Below, one piece after another: positions 8,213 through 16,201 of a stretch of 43,738 nucleotides of DNA. The notes beneath the pieces are model-generated. The model saw only the letters and a program-made list of their open reading frames with translations. It ran no database searches and was not told where the DNA came from. Position numbers and translations under genes: made by a program. The DNA comes from CAYSWK01 sp964434735 (GTDB lineage: Archaea; Micrarchaeota; Micrarchaeia; Anstonellales; Bilamarchaeaceae), in the NCBI GenBank assembly GCA_964434735.1, contig CAYSWK010000008.1, forward strand, positions 1 to 43,738. The letters run 5' to 3'. Numbering within the stretch: position 1 is the stretch's first letter; each line of letters starts with the position of its first letter.

Positions 8213-8908
8213 TTACCTTTTGCCTATAAATAGTATGTTCTGATGCAGTTTTGAGGAGTGTTCCTCAGTAAAAATAACCCTGCAGTTTCCAAACACCTTC
8301 TTGAAGGAAAGCTTGATTAATTCAAACTCCTTTCGCTTTGTGGGATGGCCGATGTAATTAAAACAGGCAATTCCTCCCTTTTCAAGCGAATCGTAGTAAA
8401 GACGGATCAGCTTTTCGGTCTTGAACTTTCTTGGAACTTCTTCTGCCTTGGTAAAAAGATCGACCAAAAGAAGATCGCAAGGAATTTTCAACTGCTTAAG
8501 GAACGCCTCTGCTTCAAAATCAACAAGTGTAAGGCGCTTGGACGGTTTAAGGAAAAAATATTCCTGTGCAAGGGAAAAAAACAAAGGCTCAAAATCAACT
8601 GAAGTGACTTTCAACTGTTTTGGGTCCATCAATGCAAACAAAGGAAGCACGCCGGCACCGTGGCCAAGAATAACAACCGAGCCCTTCCTTGGAACCTTCT
8701 TGAAGAACTTTGCCATCTCTTTAAGATGGGGAAACCCCGGCTCAAGCGGGTCAAGGCTCAGGCAACTTGCAAGCTGCGGGCCGATGAATAAGAAACGTAG
8801 ATGCGGCTTAAATAATTCAAACACATGAAGCATCCCTTGTTTTGATTTGATTGAGCATAACCTATCTGCCTTGGAAAGATTCTTTTGGATGATTGTGCCG
8901 TTGTTCAT
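8213..8908 (-). CDS. Spermidine-synthase-fold protein, copy B
   Basis: 231-aa protein with the spermidine synthase/methyltransferase Rossmann core: VVILGHGAGVLPLF (glycine-rich nucleotide loop), VTSVDFEPLFF (acidic residue after strand 2), LTLVDFEAEAF and DLLLVDLFTKAEEVP (catalytic-side acidic loop). It is a clear paralogue of the upstream gene: both share GHGAG, EDVP or EEVP followed by KFKT, and NYIGH. The gene overlaps that paralogue by four bases (ATGA), so the two may form a heteromer. The exact GGGDG motif of true spermidine synthases is replaced by GHGAG, so the aminopropyl transfer assignment is uncertain. The SpeD-like gene 1.5 kb away supports a polyamine role. Confidence 0.7.
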   Translation of the reverse strand: MNNGTIIQKNLSKADRLCSIKSKQGMLHVFELFKPHLRFLFIGPQLASCLSLDPLEPGFPHLKEMAKFFKKVPRKGSVVILGHGAGVLPLFALMDPKQLKVTSVDFEPLFFSLAQEYFFLKPSKRLTLVDFEAEAFLKQLKIPCDLLLVDLFTKAEEVPRKFKTEKLIRLYYDSLEKGGIACFNYIGHPTKRKEFELIKLSFKKVFGNCRVIFTEEHSSKLHQNILFIGKR

Positions 8909-9606
8909 GGATTGTTCCTCAAAGTAATGATGATATTCTGATGCAAATGGTTGCCACCCTCAAGAAAATGAAAATCCGGTTTTGGAAATACCTCCTGGCA
9001 AATCCCTTGAAGCTTCATGAAATCTGCGGGCTTGTCGTCATGACCAATGTAATTCATGCATACGATTCCTGCGGGTACGAGATGTTTTTGAAGAAGAGAA
9101 AACCATTTTTTGGTCTTGAAATTTGAAGGGACGTCTTCAGCATTCACGAATATGTCAACAAGGATAAGGTCGAATTTGTCCTTATTTTTTTCAACAAACT
9201 CATGGGCATCCTGCGTAATTAACGTTAGATTTTTTGACTTTGGCACCTGGAAATACTCAAGGGAAATGGGAAACAATTCGCTGATAATATCTACAGAAGT
9301 GACTATGCAACCTCGCTCAAGGGCTGCTTTTGCAAGCATTCCGGCACCATGGCCTAAAATAAGTACCTGCGATCCTGAATTCGTGTGCATAAGCACCTCC
9401 TCCATCTTCTTAAGGTAGCCAAGGCCTGAATGACCTGTTTTTTTATTTATACAACTTGAAAACTGGGCATCAAGAAAGAGGCAGCGAAGCGGCGCATCCT
9501 TGAAATCATATACGCGCAACGTGCCAAATTTTGTCTCTTTTGAGTGGACAAGAAGGGCTTCCCTAAAATGGGAAAAAATATATTGCTCGTATTCCAACTC
9601 GGCCAT
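8905..9606 (-). CDS. Spermidine-synthase-fold protein, copy A
   Basis: 233-aa paralogue of the next gene, with the same Rossmann core: VLILGHGAGMLAKAAL, VTSVDIISELF, LTLITQDAHEF, DLILVDIFVNAEDVP and NYIGHDD. The start is placed at MAELEYEQYIF (9606); an open frame continues upstream, but that would run into the glutaredoxin gene. The stop overlaps the start of copy B as ATGA. The protein could be an aminopropyltransferase or a related methyltransferase; a pair of diverged copies in one operon hints that one may have lost activity or that they act on different amines. Substrate cannot be read from the sequence. Confidence 0.7.
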   Translation of the reverse strand: MAELEYEQYIFSHFREALLVHSKETKFGTLRVYDFKDAPLRCLFLDAQFSSCINKKTGHSGLGYLKKMEEVLMHTNSGSQVLILGHGAGMLAKAALERGCIVTSVDIISELFPISLEYFQVPKSKNLTLITQDAHEFVEKNKDKFDLILVDIFVNAEDVPSNFKTKKWFSLLQKHLVPAGIVCMNYIGHDDKPADFMKLQGICQEVFPKPDFHFLEGGNHLHQNIIITLRNNP

Positions 9607-9658
9607 ACGAATAAATGCCCGGGATTGTTTATAGATGTTTTTGGTAAAAATAAAAAGA

Positions 9659-9895
9659 TTAGGAAGTACTGATTGCGGCGTCAATCGCACGTCGATCAAA
9701 TCCCACGATAATTTTACCGTTAACATCAAGCACAGGAACACCTGTTTGGCCCGACTTTGCGATCATTTCCGCTGCCTTTGTACGGTCCATAGAAACGTTA
9801 TGCTCCGTAAAGGGGACATTCCGTGACTCAAGGTACTCCTTTGCCAATACGCAATACGGGCATGTTGACGTTGAATACAACTGTATTTTTGTCAT
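9659..9895 (-). CDS. Glutaredoxin-like protein with CPYC
   Basis: 78-aa glutaredoxin-type thiol-disulfide oxidoreductase. The active site C12-P-Y-C15 follows the first strand (KIQLYSTSTCPYC), the cis-proline is in TGVPV (P54), and VGFDRRAID closes the fold, as in NrdH/glutaredoxin proteins. The start at 9895 is chosen over upstream in-frame codons because a GGTGA ribosome-binding site precedes it at the right distance and the fold begins immediately after. It sits divergent to the small regulator at 9997 and upstream of the two spermidine-synthase-fold genes with 52 nt between. Confidence 0.9.
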   Translation of the reverse strand: MTKIQLYSTSTCPYCVLAKEYLESRNVPFTEHNVSMDRTKAAEMIAKSGQTGVPVLDVNGKIIVGFDRRAIDAAISTS

Positions 9896-9996
9896 AGCTT
9901 CACCTTTAAATTTAGTTGTGCAAAGATAATGCATAACCTGCATAAAAAGCAAACGAAAGTGTGCAAAAAAGGCAGGAAAATGCACAGGTGAAAAAT

Positions 9997-10344
9997 ATGA
10001 CACTGAATTTAACATGTGTCGACCTCTCGGTCGAAGACGTAATAGGGTGCGCGTATGGGTTAAGTCCTTCCCAGTCAAGGCTTTTTTTAGCGCTTTTAAG
10101 AATGCACGATTTTGCAAGCGTTGAAGCTATCTCAAAACAGGTAGGAAAAGAACGATCAGTTGTGCAAAAAACCATGACAAAGCTTCTTGCAAAAGGCCTT
10201 GTACATAAGGAACAGCACAACAAGGAAGGCGCAGGATATGAATACCTTTATTGCGCAAAGGATAAGGAGGCAATCAAGAAAGAAATCAAGGCAAAAACGG
10301 CACGATTCTGTTCAATTGTCAATGAAGAAATGAAAAAATGGTAG
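9997..10344 (+). CDS. Small winged-helix transcriptional regulator
   Basis: 115-aa protein with a MarR/TrmB-like winged helix at about residues 18-85: YGLSPSQSRLFLALLRM, then FASVEAISKQVGKERSVVQKT as helix-turn-helix, KLLAKGLVHKEQ, and a wing ending in YEYLYCA. A short basic helical tail follows. The ATG at 9997 has an AGGTG ribosome-binding site six bases upstream; the GTG at 9961 lies without one. It is divergent to the glutaredoxin gene, 101 nt away, so it may control that gene or itself; nothing in the sequence proves this. Confidence 0.75.
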   Translation: MTLNLTCVDLSVEDVIGCAYGLSPSQSRLFLALLRMHDFASVEAISKQVGKERSVVQKTMTKLLAKGLVHKEQHNKEGAGYEYLYCAKDKEAIKKEIKAKTARFCSIVNEEMKKW

Positions 10345-10387
10345 CTTACGCTAACCGTTGAAAATAAAATAAGAAAAAGAAAGGCGA

Positions 10388-10852
10388 TTACCTTGCTTTT
10401 ACGCACTGCATTCCGGTTTCTTTAAGAACAAGTGACTCTTTCACTGGCCCTGATCCGGTGATTTGGACGTTTGGTGCAAAGCCTTGTCTTCGGTCGTACA
10501 CGATTCCGTGCCATTCCTTGATACCGAAGTACTTGTCAATGAGGCCGACTACCTTGTTTACATCATAGCATCTGCATGAGTAAAGGTCAAAGTACAGCTC
10601 ATTGTTTTCGCCGTTTCCTTGTGCATCCTGGAAGAAGTGTATTGAACAGTGTGATGTAGTAATCATCTGCACAAAACTCTGACCAGGGAAATCAAGGTCG
10701 GATGCTGTTGCCCAATTAAGCGGCCCAAGCGGCTTCATCTTAATCGTCTTCATCAGCTCGTTTACGAACTCGTGAGCCTTCTCTTTCGAGAGCTCGGAAA
10801 AATTTGAGTCTATACGGGCGTTCACAGTCATATGTATATGTTCAAGTCCCAT
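10388..10852 (-). CDS. SpeD-like S-adenosylmethionine decarboxylase
   Basis: 154-aa protein with the fold pattern of class 1 prokaryotic AdoMet decarboxylase, which makes the aminopropyl donor for spermidine. The self-processing serine matches S67 in TTSHCSIH, with H68 and H72 following, and C93 in DLYSCRC corresponds to the catalytic cysteine of SpeD. The residue before the serine is Thr, whereas SpeD enzymes usually have Glu (ESH), and the Ser-to-Cys spacing is about six residues longer than in the well-known thermophile enzyme. Length is above the usual 115-130 aa. A processed pyruvoyl enzyme is likely, but a sub-family with another substrate is possible. Confidence 0.72.
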   Translation of the reverse strand: MGLEHIHMTVNARIDSNFSELSKEKAHEFVNELMKTIKMKPLGPLNWATASDLDFPGQSFVQMITTSHCSIHFFQDAQGNGENNELYFDLYSCRCYDVNKVVGLIDKYFGIKEWHGIVYDRRQGFAPNVQITGSGPVKESLVLKETGMQCVKAR

Positions 10853-10882
10853 TTGTGTTCGAAATAATTGAGTGGTATTAAG

Positions 10883-10894
10883 TTTTTAAATATA
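10883..10894 (-). promoter_or_regulatory. TATA box of the SpeD-like gene
   Basis: TATATTTAAAAA on the minus strand, 31-42 nt upstream of the ATG at 10852, a strong archaeal TATA match that gives a leader of roughly 10 nt. The remaining intergenic stretch to 11004 is AT-rich with T and A runs and holds no further feature I can support. Confidence 0.45.
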
Positions 10895-11004
10895 TTCCCA
10901 ATTTTCTTCGTCGTGAAATTTTACATTTTTCGTGGTTTTTCAAGCTTACGACGATAAAAAAATATAAAAAAATAATTTTGACATGCAAAAAACAAACAAA
11001 AAAT

Positions 11005-11388
11005 TCACAAAAGCTTCAATTTGCCAAGAAGTTTATCCAATTGCTCCTCATTCCATGGTCCTGCGGCAAACGCGGTTTTGGTTCCTGGATCTAATTGAGT
11101 ATGCCCAGCATCCTGGATCAACTCGCAAGGGATACCCGCATCCTTGCATTTTTGGAACATCTCAACCAACTCGCGCTCCCCATCAACTTTGAGGCAGATC
11201 TTTTTTTGTCCTTCTTCTAACCAACGATTTGCGATTTCTGGATTTTCATGCTGGACTTTCAAAAAGGAAGATAAAGATGCGTGACTGCCTTGTGCGACTT
11301 GTTTTCCCTGACCCATCCCAAGGTCTTTACGGACTACGATCGACTGTTTCAAGGGACCTTTTTTGTTGAATAAATTGAAAAGTGCCAT
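11005..11388 (-). CDS. pth2: Peptidyl-tRNA hydrolase Pth2
   Basis: 127-aa archaeal/eukaryotic-type peptidyl-tRNA hydrolase, which releases tRNA from peptidyl-tRNA dropped by ribosomes. The family segments are SIVVRKDLGMGQGKQVAQGSH (residues 16-36 region), CLKVDGERELVEMF, IQDAGHTQLDPGT and FAAGPWNEEQLD. The N-terminus has a short extra MALFNLFNKKG stretch, amphipathic, ahead of the first strand. The gene stands alone on its strand with 31 nt to the upstream gene. Transfer and truncation signs are absent. Confidence 0.93.
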   Translation of the reverse strand: MALFNLFNKKGPLKQSIVVRKDLGMGQGKQVAQGSHASLSSFLKVQHENPEIANRWLEEGQKKICLKVDGERELVEMFQKCKDAGIPCELIQDAGHTQLDPGTKTAFAAGPWNEEQLDKLLGKLKLL

Positions 11389-11419
11389 AAAAGGATAGTG
11401 TTGCGCAATTACTTAATGT

Positions 11420-12025
11420 TTACTTATCTGCAATATGCGCAAGCACTTGGGTTATCGGCGGGTAGGTTTTGATATACGTAAGAACGGCATCAACTTTTTG
11501 ATCAGAATATACTGAATCTGGAAGTGCACCTACATTTACGCCTGGTCTTTGCAAAACACGCCTTACATTCTCTGCAAATGCCGCACAACCGGAAACGATC
11601 GGGTCCTGAACCCAAGAAGCGAGTGAAAATGCATTTGAAACGGCAACAAGCCTTGTTTGCACCGCATCAAAATCCGCATCGGGGGAAACCCATACTTCAC
11701 GGTACGGCAGCACCAGTATATCCTTATTTTCAAATGCGCGCGCAAGAAGAACCAAAAATGCATGGTCAAAGTACTGTTCCGGCAAGGGAACTATTGATGC
11801 TGAAAGGGTGGGTTTGGATTCTTGAGTCAACCGCTCGCCATGAACGACAAAAAATCGTCCCGTTGTCTGCGACCATAAAACACGGAATGCGTCATGAAGT
11901 TTTGTCTTTCGTTCCTCTTCAATAACCGAAGTTAATTGGACCATGGTACCTGGAAACCGGAACCCGACCGCCGCACGTTTAAAGGATTGGAACTGGTCAG
12001 GAGTAACAATAAGCTTTCGTTGCAT
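11420..12025 (-). CDS. Conserved-looking protein of unknown function
   Basis: 201-aa soluble protein without signal peptide or membrane helix. I do not recognise a family. It alternates short strands and helices (FFVVHGERLT, DILVLPYREVWVS) and has a helical C-terminal third (VDAVLTYIKTYPPITQVLAHI). Few cysteines and no metal-binding or nucleotide-binding motif are visible. It is divergent to the 409-aa gene at 12101 with 75 nt between and lies upstream of pth2 on the same strand, so the two may share a transcript. Confidence 0.65.
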   Translation of the reverse strand: MQRKLIVTPDQFQSFKRAAVGFRFPGTMVQLTSVIEEERKTKLHDAFRVLWSQTTGRFFVVHGERLTQESKPTLSASIVPLPEQYFDHAFLVLLARAFENKDILVLPYREVWVSPDADFDAVQTRLVAVSNAFSLASWVQDPIVSGCAAFAENVRRVLQRPGVNVGALPDSVYSDQKVDAVLTYIKTYPPITQVLAHIADK

Positions 12026-12100
12026 ACGTAATTAATAAAAGAAAAGTATTAAAAAATGGGTACATATGTTTTAAAAAGGTTTTATACATTATGTTTATTT

Positions 12101-13330
12101 ATGAATTTTAGAACTGCGCTGCAGGAAGCGCGAAAAAATGATTTTGCACGCGATTTCTTCTCGCGAGGTCAAAGAATTCCCGATAAACTCATGTCATACT
12201 TACGATTTGCGCATATGATCTCCCTTCCAACAACCGATTTCAATGAAGCGTTCCGCAGAATCTTTGAAAATGTACCCGAAGCAATTGCAAAAGAAAGGCC
12301 AACCTCCACGCAGGAAACGATAAAATTGCTAAAAAAAGAAGGGGTCTACGCGAATATAATTGGAAACGTATACGGGCTTTTGACGCAACAAGTTGAACTC
12401 GGAGTCCCCATTTATACGGTAAGCATCAATTTTGACCCCCCATTTCAAAGCATCCATCTTCCTGAAGTCAAAAAAGACGGGAAAATTATTTCGTCGCAAG
12501 AAGTCGTACTTTCTGCAAATGATTACGTACTGCAGGCGTTCAGGCTCGTCCAAGTTTTTAGATTCCACGCACTAGATGACGAAGCAATCTGGCTCTTTTC
12601 AGGAAATGAAACGCGCGTCATGCCTTCACCGGAAAGGTGGCGAGAACGGCTTGAATGCATTTCACAAACACACTTTGGTATGAAAGAATACCTTAAGCTC
12701 ATGGGCATTCCGCAAGGTGCGAATGAAAAGGCACTTTTTGCGCAAACAACCGCATTCATGAGACTCTATGCGCGCCTGGTAAACAAAACATATGCTGAAG
12801 ATCCGATCATGCACGTTCTTTCGCTCGCAAACGAACTTGCACGTGCGGGGTGCGCATTCAACCTTCATGAAGCACGAATTGCACAACAACATGCGCCGCC
12901 TGGGCAAATGAATGGATTCATAAACGCAAACCGCATACGGATATTCCTTGAAAGCAACTTGTATGCTGCCATACAGTATCCGATGATACGCGTACCGTAT
13001 ATTCTTCATACGGTAACATCCCACGCATGCCCCGTTGAAGCACTACCAAAAATGATGGAGATTATAACGAGGTTAGTAGGAAGAACGTACAAAACTGCAA
13101 CAACTGGCTTGGAAGCGTTAATGGAATTCATGGAATGCGATGAAGCAGAGATTGCACATGCATGCAAGGAACTGTTTGAAGACGAACGGCTTGTAAAACG
13201 CCTTGATCCCCAAACAGAACAAAGGATACTGACTACCTTATTTATAACTCAGGAAGGGCTTGAATACGCAATCGGGTTTCTTAAAAGAAAGGAGGAGGTT
13301 GAAAAAGCCCGCCGGAATGGACTCAACTAA
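12101..13330 (+). CDS. 409-aa alpha-helical protein of unknown function
   Basis: Largely helical soluble protein starting MNFRTALQEARKNDFARDFF. An open frame reaches back to 12056, but TTTTAAAA at 12069-12076 lies 25-32 nt before the ATG at 12101, the spacing of a leaderless promoter, so this start is preferred. No enzyme motif is visible. Histidine- and cysteine-containing patches occur (HTVTSHACPVEAL, CDEAEIAHACKELF) but without a clear metal-site spacing. The tail is basic. Its stop interlocks by four bases with the convergent XRE regulator gene (CTAA). Confidence 0.65.
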   Translation: MNFRTALQEARKNDFARDFFSRGQRIPDKLMSYLRFAHMISLPTTDFNEAFRRIFENVPEAIAKERPTSTQETIKLLKKEGVYANIIGNVYGLLTQQVELGVPIYTVSINFDPPFQSIHLPEVKKDGKIISSQEVVLSANDYVLQAFRLVQVFRFHALDDEAIWLFSGNETRVMPSPERWRERLECISQTHFGMKEYLKLMGIPQGANEKALFAQTTAFMRLYARLVNKTYAEDPIMHVLSLANELARAGCAFNLHEARIAQQHAPPGQMNGFINANRIRIFLESNLYAAIQYPMIRVPYILHTVTSHACPVEALPKMMEIITRLVGRTYKTATTGLEALMEFMECDEAEIAHACKELFEDERLVKRLDPQTEQRILTTLFITQEGLEYAIGFLKRKEEVEKARRNGLN

Positions 13331-14001
13331 ATCTTATTCAACGCTTCCTTTATCTCATCAATTCCCATCTTAGTAAGGATAAGAGGGATACGTTCCTTTT
13401 CGGAGATTTTTGCGGCCAGCCTGTCAAGCTTGTCCTGATCCAAACCATGAAGCACAACTGCCGAAGGCTTGGATGCGGAAACGCGGATGACGACCATGGG
13501 GCTTCTTCCGGTTGAAACTCCGGTGAAAATGAACACCCGTTCATTTACGTTCCCGTACAAATTCTGGAAATAGGAAAAAGGCATTTCAAGAATAACCTTC
13601 ATCGAATCAATGAGCGTGTACCCGTAGATCTTCTTGTCAGAAACCAAATCAGTATTTGAGATAATTTTTCCTTTTATAATATCTACAAAGTCCTTCAAAG
13701 TAATTCCGCGTGCAAACTCATGGACTTCAAAGTATTCCTGCGTTGGTTTTTGCATGCTCGTAAGCTTTTGGCTTATCTGCCCGCCCTTTTGGCGGTCGAT
13801 TTCAAAAAGTGCGTTCACGAAACGCTTGATGATTGAAGTACCGGGACTCTTCCTTCGATTTCCTTCGTAATCTGAAATAGTTGAAACAGTAATACTTAAA
13901 TGACGCGCAAGCTCAACTTGCGTTATCGAAAAAATCTCACGCCATTTTTTCATCGTTGCGCCAGCATTGTCTGAAAGTGAAATTTCTCCTGCAATCTCCA
14001 T
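13327..14001 (-). CDS. XRE-type transcriptional regulator with C-terminal sensor domain
   Basis: 224-aa regulator. Residues about 15-70 form an XRE helix-turn-helix (KKWREIFSITQVELARHLS, ITVSTISDYEGNRRKSPG). The rest, about 90-224, is an alpha/beta domain with YGYTLIDSMKVILEMPF, VFIFTGVSTGRSPMVVIRV and LILTKMGIDEI. This matches the layout of a conserved archaeal family of predicted regulators with an N-terminal Cro/C1 HTH. The C-terminal ligand is unknown. Upstream, CTATTTAAATAAT near 14068-14080 is a likely TATA, giving a leader of about 45 nt. It converges on the 409-aa gene. Confidence 0.8.
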   Translation of the reverse strand: MEIAGEISLSDNAGATMKKWREIFSITQVELARHLSITVSTISDYEGNRRKSPGTSIIKRFVNALFEIDRQKGGQISQKLTSMQKPTQEYFEVHEFARGITLKDFVDIIKGKIISNTDLVSDKKIYGYTLIDSMKVILEMPFSYFQNLYGNVNERVFIFTGVSTGRSPMVVIRVSASKPSAVVLHGLDQDKLDRLAAKISEKERIPLILTKMGIDEIKEALNKI

Positions 14002-14100
14002 CTTGATTTTTTCTATACAATCACCCTCTCTTAGTGCGCATCAGCGATACTCTGTATATGAGGACGATTATTTAAATAGATTACGACAGGTGTCTGACTA

Positions 14101-15516
14101 CTACAACTTCCTTACTATTCCCTTATCACCATCTACTTCGATAAGGTCCCCCGTCCTGAACGTTTTAGTTGCAATCTTGGTACCAACCACGCACGGGATT
14201 CCAAATTCCCGAGAAATCACCGCGGCATGGCACAAAATTCCTCCTTCGTTCGTAACTACGGCGCCTGCTTTTTTCATAGCCGTAACAAAGTCAGGAGTAG
14301 TCATGGAGGTTATGAGGATTTCGCCCTGCTTCAAATCATGCGCATCCTTTGCGTTCATCGTAACCCGTGCATGGCCTCTTGTGATTCCGCGTGATGCAGG
14401 CTGGCCTGAAATTTCAAGTAGCTGCTCATTGTGTTTGATATGAGGATCGATACGTTTCCACACCTCCTCTGCATCTTTTGTATAAGTGGTAAATACCTCT
14501 TCCTGTGCATCCCATACTGCAAGAAACGCATTTTGCCTAAGATCAAGCAAATGCGTATCAAACGTTCCTTCAAGAATAAGGGGGATCTCTTTTCGAAGTG
14601 AGCGTTTTATTTGCGAAAGTGAAAGATTTGCGCGTTTTCCAACTTCCTGAAGTATCACATCAAGATAATGCAAAAAACGCATAGTATATTCCTTTCGGTA
14701 ATCCTGATACCAGGCAAAAAGTTCAAGAAGTTCAACAAGATCGAGCTCCTCCTTGGTTAAACTCAAGCTATCAAGGTACTCGTTTTTTTGAAAAAGTATG
14801 CCCTTGAACTCTGCGGTAATTTTGTGCACATACTCTTCGAGGTTCCCGTGTTTTTGTGAAAGCGATCCTACGTCCTTTTTGAAAAATGATGCATCAAGAA
14901 TCTCAGTTGAATAGTAATTATTATGGATCCAGTACCATTTGGCAGCGTGCTCTTCAAACGTCCTAAATCCTCGTTCACAAAGCACAAGACTCTCAAGCTC
15001 CTGTTTTGAAAATGTTTTTCTAGGTGTGGTTGTAATGACTGAAAGGTATGCATCGAGATCCTTTTCCCCAACGCCCTTTTTGGTGAGCAATGCCCTGATA
15101 CGAATTTCACCTGCCAAACCGATCGGTTCAACAAATGCGCCTGGCACAAACCAGCTAATAAACAATGAAACTAATGCTTCATACTCACTATGGAGTCGCT
15201 TATCCGTACATGATTTAAGATCGAAGGAATCAAGATGCTTAAATTGTTTATCGAATTTCTTGGCAATAAAAAAAATGTCATTCTCAAGCTCCACACGGTT
15301 CTTCTCTTTAAGATATATGTCAATGAGATACTCGCCATACTCAAGAAGCTCTTCGTGCTTATTGACCCAGAATACGATATCTTTGGCATATTTGACATAA
15401 CTTGTTGGCCAAGCTCTCCCGCAGTATTTTTTTGTGGGTTCTGCCCAGGATTTCATACAGAGAAGTAGGGGGTGTATCGTTGCCTGTCGTTCCCATTCGA
15501 AGTATTCGGTTTTCAT
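14101..15516 (-). CDS. PEP-utilizer phosphohistidine swivel protein without ATP-grasp domain
   Basis: 471-aa protein whose last ~95 residues are the mobile phosphohistidine domain of PEP synthase/PPDK/rifampin phosphotransferase enzymes: GQPASRGITRGHARV, TTPDFVTAMKKAGAVVTNEGG, CHAAVISREFGIPCVVGT, with His430 the expected phosphoacceptor, and DLIEVDGDKGIVRKL at the end. The first ~370 residues are helical and charged and contain no ATP-grasp or PEP-binding barrel, but may correspond to the helical substrate domain of rifampin phosphotransferase. The ATG at 15516 is preferred because AGGAGG (15525-15530) lies 8 nt upstream and the ATG overlaps the HD-gene stop (TGATG). What phosphorylates the histidine is unknown. 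Confidence 0.8.
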   Translation of the reverse strand: MKTEYFEWERQATIHPLLLCMKSWAEPTKKYCGRAWPTSYVKYAKDIVFWVNKHEELLEYGEYLIDIYLKEKNRVELENDIFFIAKKFDKQFKHLDSFDLKSCTDKRLHSEYEALVSLFISWFVPGAFVEPIGLAGEIRIRALLTKKGVGEKDLDAYLSVITTTPRKTFSKQELESLVLCERGFRTFEEHAAKWYWIHNNYYSTEILDASFFKKDVGSLSQKHGNLEEYVHKITAEFKGILFQKNEYLDSLSLTKEELDLVELLELFAWYQDYRKEYTMRFLHYLDVILQEVGKRANLSLSQIKRSLRKEIPLILEGTFDTHLLDLRQNAFLAVWDAQEEVFTTYTKDAEEVWKRIDPHIKHNEQLLEISGQPASRGITRGHARVTMNAKDAHDLKQGEILITSMTTPDFVTAMKKAGAVVTNEGGILCHAAVISREFGIPCVVGTKIATKTFRTGDLIEVDGDKGIVRKL

Positions 15517-16103
15517 CAGCATAACCTCCTCAATTGGTCTTTAAAATAAGGCTTTTCGGGCAAGCCAAGCTCCTTTCGTACGGCTACGATTCTCGTATAG
15601 TAATGAATGCGCTGTCCAACTGGTTTGTAATCATAAGTCGTATCCCCATAAAAAAAACAGTCAAGCGCATCTGCATCCTTTACCAGCTCAACCAGCGGGT
15701 CGCTTGAATAAACCTGCTTATCACTATGGCACTCAATTGCAGTACACACCTGCTCGATTTCCTTCTTAGTAAACGTTTTGAATCCTTCAAGCAACTCTTT
15801 TGCAATTGAAGCTCCTAATTGTGCATGCTTACTATACGTCCCGTTGATGCAAACATGAACATCATGCAACCCCGCTGCGATGCTTGCCAACTCCTCGTTT
15901 ACGCCCCGTTTTTGTGCCAAGAGCTTTGCAAACTGAGTAACTGATGCGCTGTGCCTAAACTCCCATTGTTTTGAACTTTCGCGCTTATTTTGCGGCAACG
16001 TTGATGCAAGAAGCGTATCCATAACCCACGCATGGACTTTTTCTTCTCGGTTCATTCCATCATGAACAAAATAATGAAATCCTGAAGGGCTTTTTGAGGT
16101 CAT
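15516..16103 (-). CDS. HD-domain phosphohydrolase
   Basis: 195-aa HD-superfamily protein. Likely metal ligands are H51, H80-D81 (GLHDVH) and D143 in KDADALD, with H93 and H126 nearby, the usual order H...HD...D. The fold is similar to the small archaeal HD hydrolases of the COG1418 type, which act on nucleotides or other phosphates; the substrate cannot be inferred. It is the first gene of a two-gene unit with the swivel-domain protein, coupled through TGATG. An AATTTAATAAATAG element (16127-16139 reversed) is its TATA, just inside the large inverted repeat at 16140-16161. Confidence 0.85.
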   Translation of the reverse strand: MTSKSPSGFHYFVHDGMNREEKVHAWVMDTLLASTLPQNKRESSKQWEFRHSASVTQFAKLLAQKRGVNEELASIAAGLHDVHVCINGTYSKHAQLGASIAKELLEGFKTFTKKEIEQVCTAIECHSDKQVYSSDPLVELVKDADALDCFFYGDTTYDYKPVGQRIHYYTRIVAVRKELGLPEKPYFKDQLRRLC

Positions 16104-16139
16104 AGTTTTGGTTCGGCCAAAAGAGCTATTTATTAAATT

Positions 16140-16161
16140 ACTACTACTATTTAGTAGTAGT
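16140..16161. promoter_or_regulatory. Perfect 10+10 bp inverted repeat, candidate operator
   Basis: ACTACTACTA, two T, then TAGTAGTAGT: a perfect 10-bp inverted repeat with a 2-bp spacer in the divergent region between the HD gene and the 119-aa gene. An AT-rich TTATTAAATTA block (16129-16139) can act as TATA in both directions. For the rightward unit the repeat lies between TATA and the expected start of transcription, a repressor position; for the leftward unit it lies immediately upstream of the TATA. The TrmB-type regulator encoded two genes to the right is the obvious candidate binder, by inference. Confidence 0.6.
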
Positions 16162-16201
16162 GATACTCATGGAGAGCCATTCTAAGGAAATAGGAGATAG
16201 T

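Noticed and set aside
9607..9741. N-terminal extension of the spermidine-synthase-fold copy A to 9741
   Set aside because: It would overlap the glutaredoxin gene by about 80 nt and the extra residues do not fit the fold; MAELEYE at 9606 is a better start.
9896..10117. N-terminal extension of the glutaredoxin to 10117
   Set aside because: It would cover the divergent regulator's start and promoter, and the fold begins at the ATG with a ribosome-binding site at 9895.
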